Translations under genes and position numbers: made by a program
Part shown: positions 21,188-31,609 of the stretch, piece by piece
Layout of the letters: each line of letters opens with the position of its first letter
How positions within the stretch are numbered: position 1 is the stretch's first letter
Notes under the pieces: generated by a model
Seen by the model: the letters and a program-made list of their open reading frames with translations, nothing else
What the model was told of the DNA's origin: nothing
The model's database searches: none
Assembly: GCF_905147365.1 (NCBI RefSeq)
Contig: NC_056428.1
Location: forward strand, 10,446,001 to 10,510,000
Reading direction: 5' to 3'
DNA: 64,000 nucleotides
From: Aricia agestis
Taxonomy: Eukaryota > Arthropoda > Insecta > Lepidoptera > Lycaenidae

Positions 21188-21695
21188 AAACATAAAATGT
21201 AAAAGGAGCCAAGCAAAATATTGCATAGCTTTAATACTTCTGTCGTAAAAAGTTTTCAGATCACATTCAAGCCAAGCCTTCAACTTATTTTGTAATTTAA
21301 ATCAACATTCAGTAAATGTATTAATAGATTTCTTTATTTTATAATTATTATAGTGGCTTGGCAATGAGCACAAGAGAAACAAATATAAAACTGCATATTT
21401 GGAGGGTTTCATACTTACACAGACGGCAAGCGTAAATTGTTTTAGTATGTAGGTAACAACGCATGTGGCCGATGGTACCTAATAAATGCAATTAGTCGCT
21501 GATTTTCTCTAGTGATCATTGCCAAGCCACTATAATAATTATAAAATAAAGAAACTATTGATAAATTCACTGAATATTGATTTAAATTACAAAATAAGTG
21601 GAAGACTTGGCTTGAATGTGATCTGAAAACTTTTTACGACAGAAGTATTAAAGCTATGCAATATTTTGCTTGGCTCCTTTTACATTTTATGTTTT
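21188..21695. mobile_element. foldback element with arms of about 180 bp
   Basis: The left arm (21188-21375: 'aaaaggagccaagcaaaata' ... 'agtggcttggcaatga') is repeated as reverse complement at 21512-21695 with a few differences, around a unique loop of about 135 bp. No ORF. Confidence 0.75.
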
Positions 21696-21734
21696 GGTGG
21701 GATAATATTATACCAATTAGGCAGCCCGCAGCAC

Positions 21735-21884
21735 TAACATAGACAGTAAACAAGAAGTTTTGTGCAACGTTTGACAACGTTTCTGTCAATATTCTGGTAT
21801 AAAGTGTGCAACATAACTTTTGGTCGGAATATTTACTCTAGGTGCTAGTAGCGCCCTCTGCTCCGTAACACTCCCTATAATTAT
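21735..21884 (-). mobile_element. MITE family 5 copy, minus orientation
   Basis: 'cgtttctgtcaatattctgg' and 'gctagtagcgccctctgctc' are the reverse complement of the family. Its continuation ('cctttgcgttatattctcta') appears at 22171-22190, after the element at 21885-22146. Confidence 0.55.
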
Positions 21885-22146
21885 ACAGGGTGTAACAAAA
21901 ATAAGTGATAATACTTTAGGGTGTGTACGTGTTCCTTGTAGAGAGTTCACTGTGAAAGTAGCAGCGCTGAAAGACGAAAATTTTTTTTCACTTTTGTATG
22001 GGCAAGGACCCGAGCGTCACGAGTTTCTCCATACAAAAGTGAAAAAATTTTTTGGTCTTTCAGCGCTGCTACTTTCACGGTAAACTCTCTATAAGGAACA
22101 CATACACACCCTAAAGTATTATCACTTATTTTTGTTACACCTTGTA
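21885..22146. mobile_element. 262 bp palindromic MITE with 'acagggtgtaac' ends
   Basis: ACAGGGTGTAACAAAAATAA and TTATTTTTGTTACACCTTGT are inverted, and almost the entire element folds back, including 'cagcgctgctactttcac'. The two short ORFs, one per strand, are mirror images from the palindrome. Confidence 0.8.
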
Positions 22147-22456
22147 TACTGTACCAGCTTACCTTATATACCTTTGCGTTATATTCTCTATTTAACAAAA
22201 TTCGTTAAGTTATTTATTTAAATATTGTTATATTTTCCACAGCTTAACACCAATAATTAATATTGAGCTCATCTCCACTTAGAAGCTTACCCTTTTGGCA
22301 GGTGTCCGGTTTTACCTAATAACAATCAGTAATATTGTTACTTTTTACGATATTTTAAGTTTTATTTTAATATTTTAAACGGAAAAATCTAAGAATATGC
22401 TTAAAATAAATACTGGATTTATAGTTACTTACTTTAAATATTGTTTAGGTATATTA

Positions 22457-22720
22457 CGACCTCTGCGGCTCAGTTGGTGGGCTGTTGGCAGCACAAGCCG
22501 GGGGTCGCGGGTTCGAATCCCGCTGACGGAACAAAAAGTTTTCAAAGTTCCTGGGTCATGGATGTGTATTAAATATGTGTATTATATAATAAAAATCTTA
22601 AATATATGTATAGTATAAAAGTATTAAATATATCTCCGTTGTCTGGTACCCGTAACACAAGTCCTTCAGGTACTTAGCACGGGTGGGCAGACTGACGTGT
22701 GAAGCGTCCATAGATAATAT
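22457..22720 (+). repeat. tRNA-derived SINE, most complete copy
   Basis: Head with A-box-like GGCTCAGTTGGTGG and B-box GGGTTCGAATCCC, then the body 'ggaacaaaaagttttcaaag', and a tail running into 'atctccgttgtctggtaccc'. The anticodon arm does not form a clean tRNA, so this is a SINE and not a tRNA gene. Confidence 0.75.
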
Positions 22721-23520
22721 TAATATTATTATTATTATGTAATATTATGTTGTCCTGTTGGAGTATAATTATAATGACAGTAAGTATACAGAATTGGGCT
22801 CAGTGACGACGTACTAATTTCTCTTCACATTTGTTTTATTATTTGGGCGCTTTTTCTGTCATGTGGGCAATACGCGCGCGGCCAGGAGCATGTTTTTACC
22901 CGCATGCGGACCAGATCTGCGCGCGGGTGACATGCATGATAGGAAAAGGGTCCATACAGCTACATCTTTATTCAGTGTGACCTGACCACGGAGCTAATAT
23001 AGAGCTCTATATTAGCTCCGTGGACCTGACCCTGTAAAAATGTAAATGTAAAGCAGTACGTTGCGCTGCCGAGCCTATTTCATTTCACGGCACGTCAAGT
23101 AGACTTAAAATATATTTTCACTACATTCCGTAGTATACGAGTAGGTATAGCGTTTAAAAAATCGATTAAAAATCCGCATCGTACATACATTGCGTCAATA
23201 GTACTTTGATAAGATATGAGATATAATTCGATAATTCATTATTGTGATACTATCTATGGAATCGATAATAAAATGAAGTAGGTACCTACCTATAATGCAA
23301 CTTGTCAAATAATTTATGTTGAAATGGATTAAAAATATTATAATATTTATGTCTCATATTACCAACTCAATATCAACTATTAATACCTAATAATAAATTA
23401 AAAACGTAGTTCGTACCTAGGTTAGGTACTTTGTTCACATTTGCCCCAAGTGTTCTCTTCTTTTGCTTTCCTCATAAGGTAGACCGACCGGTCGTGGAGG
23501 ATGTCCTGTGTTAGACAGAT
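22721..23520. other. intergenic; only a 38 bp palindrome recognised
   Basis: Nothing apart from the perfect palindrome at 22986-23023. Confidence 0.4.
22986..23023. repeat. 38 bp perfect palindrome without loop
   Basis: Arms CCACGGAGCTAATATAGAG and CTCTATATTAGCTCCGTGG meet directly. Confidence 0.85.
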
Positions 23521-23636
23521 TTTTTTAATATAAAATAAGGGGGCAAACGAGCAAACGGGTCACCTGATGGAAAGTTACTACCGTCGCCCATGGACATTCG
23601 CAACATTAGAAGAGCTGCAGATGCGTTGCCGAATTT
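23521..23636 (-). repeat. LINE/SINE 3'-tail fragment, minus orientation
   Basis: 'gggggcaaacgagcaaacgg' and 'ccgtcgcccatggacattcg' are the reverse complement of the tail at 8640-8735. Confidence 0.7.
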
Positions 23637-25152
23637 ATACGCTCTGTTCTTGAAGGTTTGTCGTATTGGTCCGGAAATACTGCTGGTGACAGATCCGAGA
23701 CACTCGGTAAACGTCTGACGATAAAATTGTGGCGCCTACATATTTTAATTAGCAATGTCAGTTCTATATATTTATCGTTTTATTTTATAATAATTATCAC
23801 TTTTACTGACATAGTCATAAGAAATATTGCACTTTTACTAACTCTATATGGCTCTGTTTTATGGTCTGAAATAAACCGATTATTATTATTATTATTATCT
23901 ATACTAGAGATCGCCCAATGGTCGAAATTCGACCTTACTTGCAACGACATTAGGACTACTACCTATATTTTGTAAAAAATATTGACTTCATCATAGTTTT
24001 TTTCAATTCTTGTCTCTGAGACTCAGCTGATCTCAGACTGGCCGTTTAAGCATTGTCTAAAAGTATCTAAAATTAAATAAAAAAAAACAATAATCCATTT
24101 TCAATTTGTCAACTTGTTGTCAACAGACTTCAACCATAAATAAAAGATTATAATTCGTATGTATAGGCTTGTCACTCACAAATCTGTCATTTTTCCTAGT
24201 AGTAGTGTCGTAGTGTGTGTAACGTTTTATTTGTTAAAAATATATATGATAAAAGCATAATTTTAAAATAATTTTAGCTCGATGCACTCCTTCACCATAT
24301 AAACTATAACTGTGCGAAATTTCATGCACCTACGTTTCCCCATTTTTCGTAAAAAGGGTTACAAAGTTTTTCTCTCACGTATTAATATATAATCTATATA
24401 ATTAATAACGTTAAAAATTATTTTGAGGTTAGACTTAAGAACTACTTTTTTCCCGACTGCGGTGTAGCGTACAAGTGTAGGTATATTCGGCGATCTCGTT
24501 TCTAATTATTTCAATTTTTTTCCTAGAGTATTACCCAAAAAATAGAACGAATGATCGCCGGCTGTCAGAACATAACGAAACTCAAATATATTGATCTTTT
24601 TTGTGGCTATTTACAGACACATTTCTAATATTTTTCGATGCCTTAAAATATTAGGGAATTTTTGCTACCAATGGCATATCGGGACGCCACCGCCCACATT
24701 TTATCATCTGGTACGATTTGGCCATTTTTCTTTAGGTAATGATGGTTGGACTTATCAATAAATTAAAAATGCAGTATGGTGGCAAATCTTATTATTTGTA
24801 TGAAATAAGATTTTCAATTTATTGATTTATCTTTAAATCATTAAATAATACAGTTTAATTGTCTACCCCTGAAAATTTTACCAAAAACCTCCTACTTACC
24901 TCCCTTACACATCTCACCCCTCATTTTTCGCGGCCACCCCATCGCATGTGGTGTCGTTGGATAGGTAAAAAATATTACGCGTATTCAAAGATCATTTTCC
25001 GATTTAGGGATCCATTTGTGAAATATGAAGTTTCAAAGTGGAAAAAATCGTTAGTCCAGTCCCTTTGGGCGAAGTATAAAGGAACTTTTCGTTCAAAGTC
25101 CTTTAAACGTAACAGAGATGATGTTGTTAGTAGTGTAAAACAGGTCATAAAT
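23637..25152. other. intergenic, no gene supported
   Basis: A 'tctatactagagatcgccca' Helitron-start-like motif at about 23898 also occurs at 38572. The 112-codon frame at 24859-25197 runs into a MITE and shows no recognisable domain. Confidence 0.35.
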
Positions 25153-25570
25153 GTACTATCAGAGAAGTTGATTCATAGGCAGAGTAGAATGGAATAAAAT
25201 ATATTTATTGCAAGAATGTAGTGTTACATGGGTCTTAACATTAATTAATAATATAATTATAATTGTTCTTGTACATTCTGCCATTCAAATGGCGTGCAAT
25301 TGAACATCGAAAATATCTACTGAACTATAGTAATTACAAAATACGATTCAATTAAGTATTTTATCAAAATTAGTGTAACAATGTGAATGTAATGTCAGAA
25401 AGTTAATTAATTAAATATAATTTAGGTATTGTTAGCAGATGGCGGACCTAAGTAATTTGATCGCGTTATTTCAAACCCATCAGACCGATCACAGCTAACA
25501 ATATTGAATTAACATATTAAGTCGACCACATGACCATACAAAAATTATCTAAAACTAGCGGTACTAGGGA
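25153..25570. mobile_element. MITE family 2 copy split by a 251 bp insertion
   Basis: The left part ('tatcagagaagttgattcat') stops at GCAGA (25179-25183). The right part resumes at GCAGA (25435-25439) with 'tggcggacc'. The intact copies at 4851 and 28745 lack the inserted segment. Confidence 0.6.
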
Positions 25571-26544
25571 ATCCTATATTACGCGTGGCCAGACACGCTC
25601 TTGGCCAGTTTTTGTTTAAAAATTTCACACTTTAACGGATGGTATCAGGGAATCTGCAAACTACCTAGGTAATGTGCACGTTAACGTATTCTGCATTGTA
25701 ACGGTAACATAATATACACAGATAACACTGCTCTGTTAATATTATGACGTCATAGTTTCTCAGGAGCAGAAATAGCGGATCACTTAAGTACTGTGGAAGA
25801 AAACATCCTCCCAACATTGTGCAATTTAAAAGTTAAAACTATACAAGACTTAACAGGTAATAGTTTTGTGCTGTTTCATTGGAGGAAATTAGTTTACAAT
25901 TAAAGGCCTCCATTCAATGCCAAGGGCGCTATTTACAATACTACAGCTGATAGTTTTAAGGTTAGAAAATTCTTAATATTTACTTAGAATTGTCTATACG
26001 TACCAGATACGTACCTTATTCTTATATGTATACTCGTAGCTTATGCAATGTTTTCTTAATTTTAAATTAAAATATTTTATAATTTTTGACCAAAATTTTA
26101 CTAGTGGACAAGACTTCTCCGGCGTTGCGAACGACAGTTATAATCGCTTTCCATCAGTCAACCTGTTTGCTCGTTTGTTGCCTAATTAATAAAAACCGGG
26201 CCACGTGCAATATAGGGTTACGTAGTAAGTACCGCGTTTTTGATAATTTTTGTGTTTGTATAATTAATTGTGTGTGTGTTTTACACTTCTAACAACATAT
26301 CGTCACACTCCCTAAATCGAAAAGTGATCTATAAATAAGTATTAAAAAAAAACCTATCCAACGATATTATCTCACACTGTGGGGTGGACGCGAAAAAAAT
26401 CATCATCCCCTCTTGATGTGTAGGCAGTGTAGGTACCAGAAAAGGTACCATAAAAATATTTTTGAAAGATTTTATATAGGTACAATTTTGTCGGCATCAT
26501 TAAACATTAATTTTTGCATTCGTGCTGAATTACAGCTTTGTGGG
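25571..26544. other. intergenic with small repeat fragments
   Basis: A LINE-tail fragment ('ctttccatcagtcaacctgt', about 26147-26190) is present. No gene. Confidence 0.4.
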
Positions 26545-26646
26545 TCTTATATTTTCTGAGTAAAACCGCGGACAGACGGACAGACGGACGGACAGACCGA
26601 AACTATAAGGGTTCCTACTTCCTTGTTGACTACGGAACCCTAAAAA
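26545..26646 (+). repeat. 3' part of the 'ggacagacag...ggaaccctaaaaa' repeat
   Basis: Ends 'gactacggaaccctaaaaag' as at 13478 and 53292. Confidence 0.55.
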
Positions 26647-26689
26647 GGATCTCGCTACCCGCAGGTCGATTGCGTATCTTGCGACGGAC

Positions 26690-26770
26690 ATGCAAGTTGC
26701 AACAGGTGTTTGACAGAAGATACTGCACTAATTTTGTATTTTCTGTCAAACGCCTGTTGCAAATTGCATA
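26690..26770. repeat. 81 bp hairpin
   Basis: 'tgcaagttgcaacaggtgtt' pairs with 'cgcctgttgcaaattgca', and 'tgacagaa' continues the stem. Confidence 0.65.
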
Positions 26771-26817
26771 GCAGTCGCAATGCCGGTTACCTCAATGGAT
26801 ACGTCAGCTTCTGTATA

Positions 26818-27450
26818 ATAGGGAAATTAGGCAAAGGTCAGAGCCCAGAGGGCGCCACTAGCATAATATACAATAAACAATCTGATCAAAATCCGACATG
26901 TTGCACACGTCATCTATACTTCTATACTAATATTATAAAGCGGAAGAGTTTGTTAGTTTGTTTGTTTGTTTGTTTGTTTGAACGCGCTAATCTCAGGAAC
27001 TACTGGTTCGATTTGAAAAATTCTTTCAGTGTTAGATACTCCATGTATTGAGAAAGGCTATAGGCTATATTTTATCACGCTAAGACTAATAGGAGCGAAG
27101 AAATAGAGGAATATGTGGAAAAAACGGGAGGAAATATGTTTGAAAGGGCTTATTTGAACGCGCTAATCTCAGGAACTACTGGTTCGATTTGAAAAATTCT
27201 TTCCGTGTTAGATACTCCATATATCGAGAAAGGCTATAAGCTATATTTTATCACGCTACAGCTAATAGGATTGGGACGTGATCTACTATGCTAACGCGGA
27301 CAAAGTCGCGGGGAACAGCTAGTATAGAATATTGACAGAAACGATTGTCAAACGTCGAACAAAACGGTTTCGTTTACTGTCTATGCTGGTGCTGCTGCCT
27401 AGCGTGAAAACAATGCAATAATAATATTATATCCTATTGACATAAAATTT
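26818..27450 (+). mobile_element. MITE family 5 copy interrupted by a Helitron
   Basis: Left part 26818-26912 ('agggcgccactagcataata'), right part 27323-27450 ('agaatattgacagaaacgat'); compare the intact copy at 19985-20195. Confidence 0.65.
26913..27322 (+). mobile_element. 410 bp non-autonomous Helitron with internal duplication
   Basis: 5' TCTATACTTC, 3' 'aaagtcgcggggaacagCTAG', inserted exactly between A and T relative to the empty site at about 20078. A block of about 160 bp ('gaacgcgctaatctcaggaa' through the 'tatcacgcta' region) is duplicated in tandem inside it. Confidence 0.85.
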
Positions 27451-27660
27451 ATTGTAAGCCTGTAGTTTATAATTAAAACGAGATATTAAACTTAAAAAAT
27501 TCATAACGCAGTACTCAACTTATAAGCTAATACAGGGGTAAAATTAAGGGTGGGTACCAACTTACCTTAACTATCTGTAACATTAACTATAACTTTAACT
27601 ACAATGCAAAATGTCAAATCTATGGTTAGAGTCAATAAAAAAAACTAGGCCTTTACGTCC

Positions 27661-27708
27661 ATACTGTATAAATCATCCACAACATCGTTGTGGACGATTT
27701 ATACAGTA
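27661..27708. repeat. 48 bp hairpin
   Basis: 'atactgtataaatcatccac' pairs with 'gtggacgatttatacagtat', two mismatched positions. Confidence 0.75.
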
Positions 27709-27782
27709 TTTTTTTTCAGAGCGAAGTAAGTAAAGTCAATAATGGACACCATAGTATAATATTTTAACGATAACCTTGAGCT

Positions 27783-27906
27783 CGACTAGGCTTTCAACGA
27801 ACGTGGCGAAAAAAGGAACTAACGCTGTCATCATACAAATGCGCCATTTTTGACAGCTCTCCTTTACCAGCAGCGTCCCCGCCCACGTTCATTTAAAGCC
27901 TTGTCG
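27783..27906. mobile_element. MITE family 6 copy nested in family 7
   Basis: 'aacgaacgtggcgaaaaaag' and 'cccacgttcatttaaagcct' are the inverted ends. Confidence 0.7.
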
Positions 27907-28015
27907 GACCATCTATCATCTGTCATATTCTGTGGTCAAAGTTAAAGTTAGCGTTAACTATAATAACTCCTGACCGTAACTGTAACTATAACCACGCCTC
28001 TGGTGCAACCCACCC

Positions 28016-28390
28016 TTAGTCAATGAAAACAATAAAATCGCTACTGAAAACTAATAAGAAGTTTGAAAGTTAAAGTTAATAATCGAGGAAAAAGACAGCT
28101 TAGCTGCAGCCACTTTATTAATTGGCTATTAAATTAAAGCAGAGATGATATTGTATATTATAAAATTATTTCATAGCACAAGCAGACCCGCCAGACGTTG
28201 TTTTGCCACGTACGTTATTTTGGTTATGATAAGATGGTGGCCGATTCACAAACCTGGTGCCTTACTCCCGAAACTGATATTGATTTCTATTTGCGATTTC
28301 AACGGTTTTTTGACCTGTTGATCCTCTAGCCTGTAAGCCATTGACACTATAATAGTATGTATTATGTTTTTTGTGAAAAAGTTATAAAGT
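28016..28390. other. intergenic, nothing recognised
   Basis: No supported feature; a 'ccttactcccgaaactgata' motif at about 28261 is also seen (reverse) near 56510. Confidence 0.35.
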
Positions 28391-28512
28391 ATGGCCGGTT
28401 TACATTATTCCAAACCAGTGATCCAATTTAACCCTGGATTGGAATACAATTTAAAAAAATAAAAAGCGCTGGATTGAATTACTGGATTAGGTTGTAAGCC
28501 CGCCATTTAAAT
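28391..28512. mobile_element. short TIR element related to 12261-12672
   Basis: 'atggccggtttacattattc' at the left; 'ggttgtaagcccgccat' at the right. Confidence 0.5.
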
Positions 28513-28744
28513 TCATACTTATTATTATTAGTACTACAAGCAAGCATCATCACAGATCAAAATTAGTAGAAGACGTATTGTCATGATCAGACATTGTTAA
28601 TAATATTATCTAATAAATATTGGCGTCATAACACTATAAATAGAATGACAATAGGCTGCAATTAATTTATGTTACCTTATAATTGTATTCTAAGAATACC
28701 TACTCGATTACTTAATATAATAAATAATAATAATCACAGCAAAG

Positions 28745-28903
28745 TATCAGAGAAGTTGATTCCTTGGCAGATGGGGGGGGGGACCTACGTAGTTTGGTCG
28801 CGTTACGTCAATACCAGCGGCCGACAGATCACAATTATTATTGAATTGACATGATCCGACCAAATGACTTTGGTCTGTCAACTGCCTAGGAATCAATTTC
28901 CTC
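28745..28903. mobile_element. MITE family 2 copy
   Basis: 'tatcagagaagttgattcct' and 'ctaggaatcaatttcct' ends, with 'gtttggtcgcgttacgtcaa' inside. Confidence 0.7.
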
Positions 28904-29140
28904 GAAAAAACTACCGAGCCGTGCTAAAGTGCAAGTAAGTACAAATAAATTGAAAATAAAAGGAAACAGCAGAGGTCAATCTAATTACCGCACTCATAGA
29001 TATTTAATGATGATTAAACTTTAATTTAATGTAGAGTTTTACACTGATGATGTAGTGGGGCTGTTGGTGGGGCTAATGTCAAATCTTTATTAATTGTAAT
29101 AACAATTATGCTTTCAATATTCGTTCAAGTGCGACAGTAA

Positions 29141-29283
29141 GTGTGGGTTGCACCAACTTACTTTAACTATAAAAACTTTAACCATAACAAAATGTGAACT
29201 ATCAAATTCCTAGTAAAAGTGGACGCCATATTTGACGATAACTTTAACCTTAACTATAACTACTCCTCTGGTGCAACCCACCC
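29141..29283. mobile_element. MITE family 7 copy without nested elements
   Basis: 'gtgtgggttgcaccaactta' and 'tctggtgcaacccaccc' ends, 143 bp. This is the simple form of the elements at 27548 and 37344. Confidence 0.7.
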
Positions 29284-29294
29284 TAAGTATCTAA

Positions 29295-29450
29295 GGCCCG
29301 TATAAATAGTCAGTACTTAAGATGCGACCTGGTCTCAAGACGCGATTCGGCTCTGTGATTGGTCCAAATTTTGACAGCCAACCAATCACAGAGCCTGAAC
29401 CGTGTCTTGAGACTGAGATGCATCTTGAGTACTGACTATTTATACGGGCC
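29295..29450. mobile_element. 156 bp MITE with TAA target duplication
   Basis: GGCCCGTATAAATAGTCAGT and ACTGACTATTTATACGGGCC are perfect ends between TAA at 29292-29294 and 29451-29453. The long inner stem contains 'ggctctgtgattggt' and its complement. Confidence 0.85.
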
Positions 29451-29456
29451 TAAGCA

Positions 29457-29718
29457 CACTAGGCCGAATATACGTGGCGGAAGTTCGGCATGATTACGCC
29501 AGCAATGCGCTACGCATACAATATAATATTATACTAGCTATTTGACCGAGCTTTGCTCGGTATTCGATAAAACACGAATAAAATGACATTTTCTAAAAAT
29601 GATTCCTAGCTATATCGATAACGCGACGTAATTTTGGCATGGTGTGTCATCGGTAATTTAAAATACATTGCAGGCGTAATCATGGCGAACTTCGGCCACG
29701 TTTTTTCTGCCTAGTGTG
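29457..29718. mobile_element. TIR element interrupted by a Helitron end
   Basis: CACTAGGCCGAATATACGTG pairs with the region ending GCCTAGTGTG. 'gttcggcatgattacgcc' pairs with 'ggcgtaatcatggcgaac'. A Helitron terminus (29534-29622) sits inside. Confidence 0.65.
29534..29622 (-). mobile_element. Helitron 3' end with clear terminal hairpin
   Basis: CTAGCTATTTGACCGAGCTT followed by TGCTCGGT gives the hairpin ACCGAGC-AAA-GCTCGGT on the minus strand. A fuller copy in plus orientation ends at 59427. Confidence 0.7.
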
Positions 29719-29905
29719 TTTAGATACTATTATAAGGGACTGTACTGCGGTAATGTGCCTGAAGTTCCGAACGTTCAAGTGAACGAATTAGCTACAAAAC
29801 AAAAACAACTTATCTTGTGTATCAAAATATAATATGCATCATAGTGAGATAAGGGTACACTTTTAGAGGGTGCAAATGTTATTTCTAACTCAAAAAATAG
29901 TCACC

Positions 29906-31200
29906 CCTAAAACCCACCCTTATAATTCCAAGTCGATTTTCTTCCACCCCACAGTGATTGAAAATTCTAAAAAAAATCATGCTAATATATTTATAGATCC
30001 TACATACGATGGTAATATTTTCAACTTGCGGACTCACCCCTAAAACTTACCCTTAAAATTCAAAGTCGATTTTCTCCCACACCACAGTGATTGAAAATTC
30101 TAAAAAAATTCATGCTAGTATACTTATAGATCCTACATACGATGGTAATATTTTCAACTTGCGGACTCACCCCTAAAACTTACCCTTAAAATTCAAAGTC
30201 GATTTTCTCCCACACCACAGTGATTGAAAATTCTAAAAAAATTCATGCTAGTATACTTATAGATCCTACATACGATGGTAATATTTTCAACTTGCGGACT
30301 CACCCCTAAAACTTACCCTTAAAATTCAAAGTCGTTTTTCTCCCACACCACAGTGATTGAAAATTCTAAAAAAATTCATGCTAGTATACTTATAGATCCT
30401 ACATACGATGGTAATATTTTCAACTTGCGGACTCACCCCTAAAACTTACCCTTAAAATTCAAAGTCGATTTTCTACCATACCACAGTGATTGAAAATTCT
30501 AAAAAAATTCATGCTAGTATACTTATAGATCCTACATACGATGGTAATATTTTCAACTTGCGGACTCACCCCTAAAACTTACCCTTAAAATTCAAAGTCG
30601 ATTTTCTACCATACCACAGTGATTGAAAATTCTAAAAAAATTCATGCTAGTATACTTATAGATCCTACATACGATGGTAATATTTTCAACTTGCGGACTC
30701 ACCCCTAAAACTTACCCTTAAAATTCAAAGTCGATTTTCTACCATACCACAGTGATTGAAAATTCTAAAAAAATTCATGCTAGTATACTTATAGATCCTA
30801 CATACGATGGTAATATTTTCAACTTGCGGACTCACCCCTAAAAATTACCCTTAAAATTCAAAGTCGATTTTCTCCCACACCACAGTGATTGAAAATTCTA
30901 AAAAAATTCATGCTAGTATATTTTAAGATCCTACATACGATGGTAATATTTTCAACTTGCGGACTCACCCCTAAAACTTATCCTTAAAATTCAAAGTCGA
31001 TTTTCTACCATACCACAGTGATTGAAAATTCTAAAAAAAATCATGCTAGTAAACATATAGATTCTACATACCATGGTCATATTTTCAACTTGCGGACTCA
31101 CCCCTAAAACTTACCCTTAAAATTCAAAGTCGATTTTCTCCCACAACACAGTGATTGAAAATTCTAAAAAAATTCATGCTAGTATACTTATAGATCCTAA
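29906..31200 (+). repeat. left tandem array, about ten 133 bp units
   Basis: The motif CTTGCGGACTCACCCCTAAA recurs at 30025, 30158, 30291, 30424, 30557, 30690, 30823, 30956 and 31089, exactly every 133 bases. Most units are nearly identical; the outermost and innermost are the most diverged. Confidence 0.92.
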
Positions 31201-31392
31201 GTAAGGGTAAGTATTTTTAATACCAAAATTGGGTATTAATTTTTTTAGTTTATGGTAGACTTTTACATGGAACTGCCCTGTTATCTATTATTGACAAATA
31301 TTTTTAACTATAAGGCATCTATTATTTAAACTTATATTATTACTTCCAATGAAATAAAATACGAAAAAGATGACTGATAAATGTATACTTAC

Positions 31393-31499
31393 CGAATGAC
31401 ACAGAGATCCTTTAGCAATCGATGAAAACGACACACCGTCGATGTTTTCTATATCTTTAATTAGTGTAGGTATTACTTCTGCGAGATAAACTTTTTTTG
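31393..31499 (-). other. exon-like segment in the loop of the foldback element
   Basis: On the minus strand a CCACAG acceptor precedes 31499 and a GTAAGT donor follows 31393. The 107 bases contain one open frame of 35 codons entered with two bases of a split codon (reading KKVYLAEVIPTLIKDIENID and so on); the other two frames hit stops. It could be an exon of a lost transposase or a captured host exon. I do not recognise the protein. Confidence 0.45.
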
Positions 31500-31609
31500 C
31501 TGTGGGTTATTTTAAATAAATTAAACCAAGTAAAAAACCACAATGTCTCGAAATATCTCAAAGCGTTACGTCACAGATGGTCGAGCTTGAATGTAGTCGT
31601 GGAAAGTTC

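Larger units (their letters stand above)
27548..28015. mobile_element. composite MITE (family 7) with two nested hairpin elements
   Basis: Ends GGGTGGGTACCAACTTACCT and 'ctggtgcaacccaccc' are inverted and flanked by TAA/TTA. Inside lie a hairpin at 27661-27708 and a family 6 MITE at 27783-27906. Flanks inside carry 'aactataactttaactac'-type runs. Confidence 0.7.

Noticed and set aside
22457..22535. tRNA gene
   Set aside because: A and B boxes are present, but the cloverleaf is poor and the SINE body follows; the same body is found at 2745.
24859..25197. 112-codon plus-strand ORF as a gene
   Set aside because: Its last part is MITE sequence and the rest shows no domain; no splice or promoter context.
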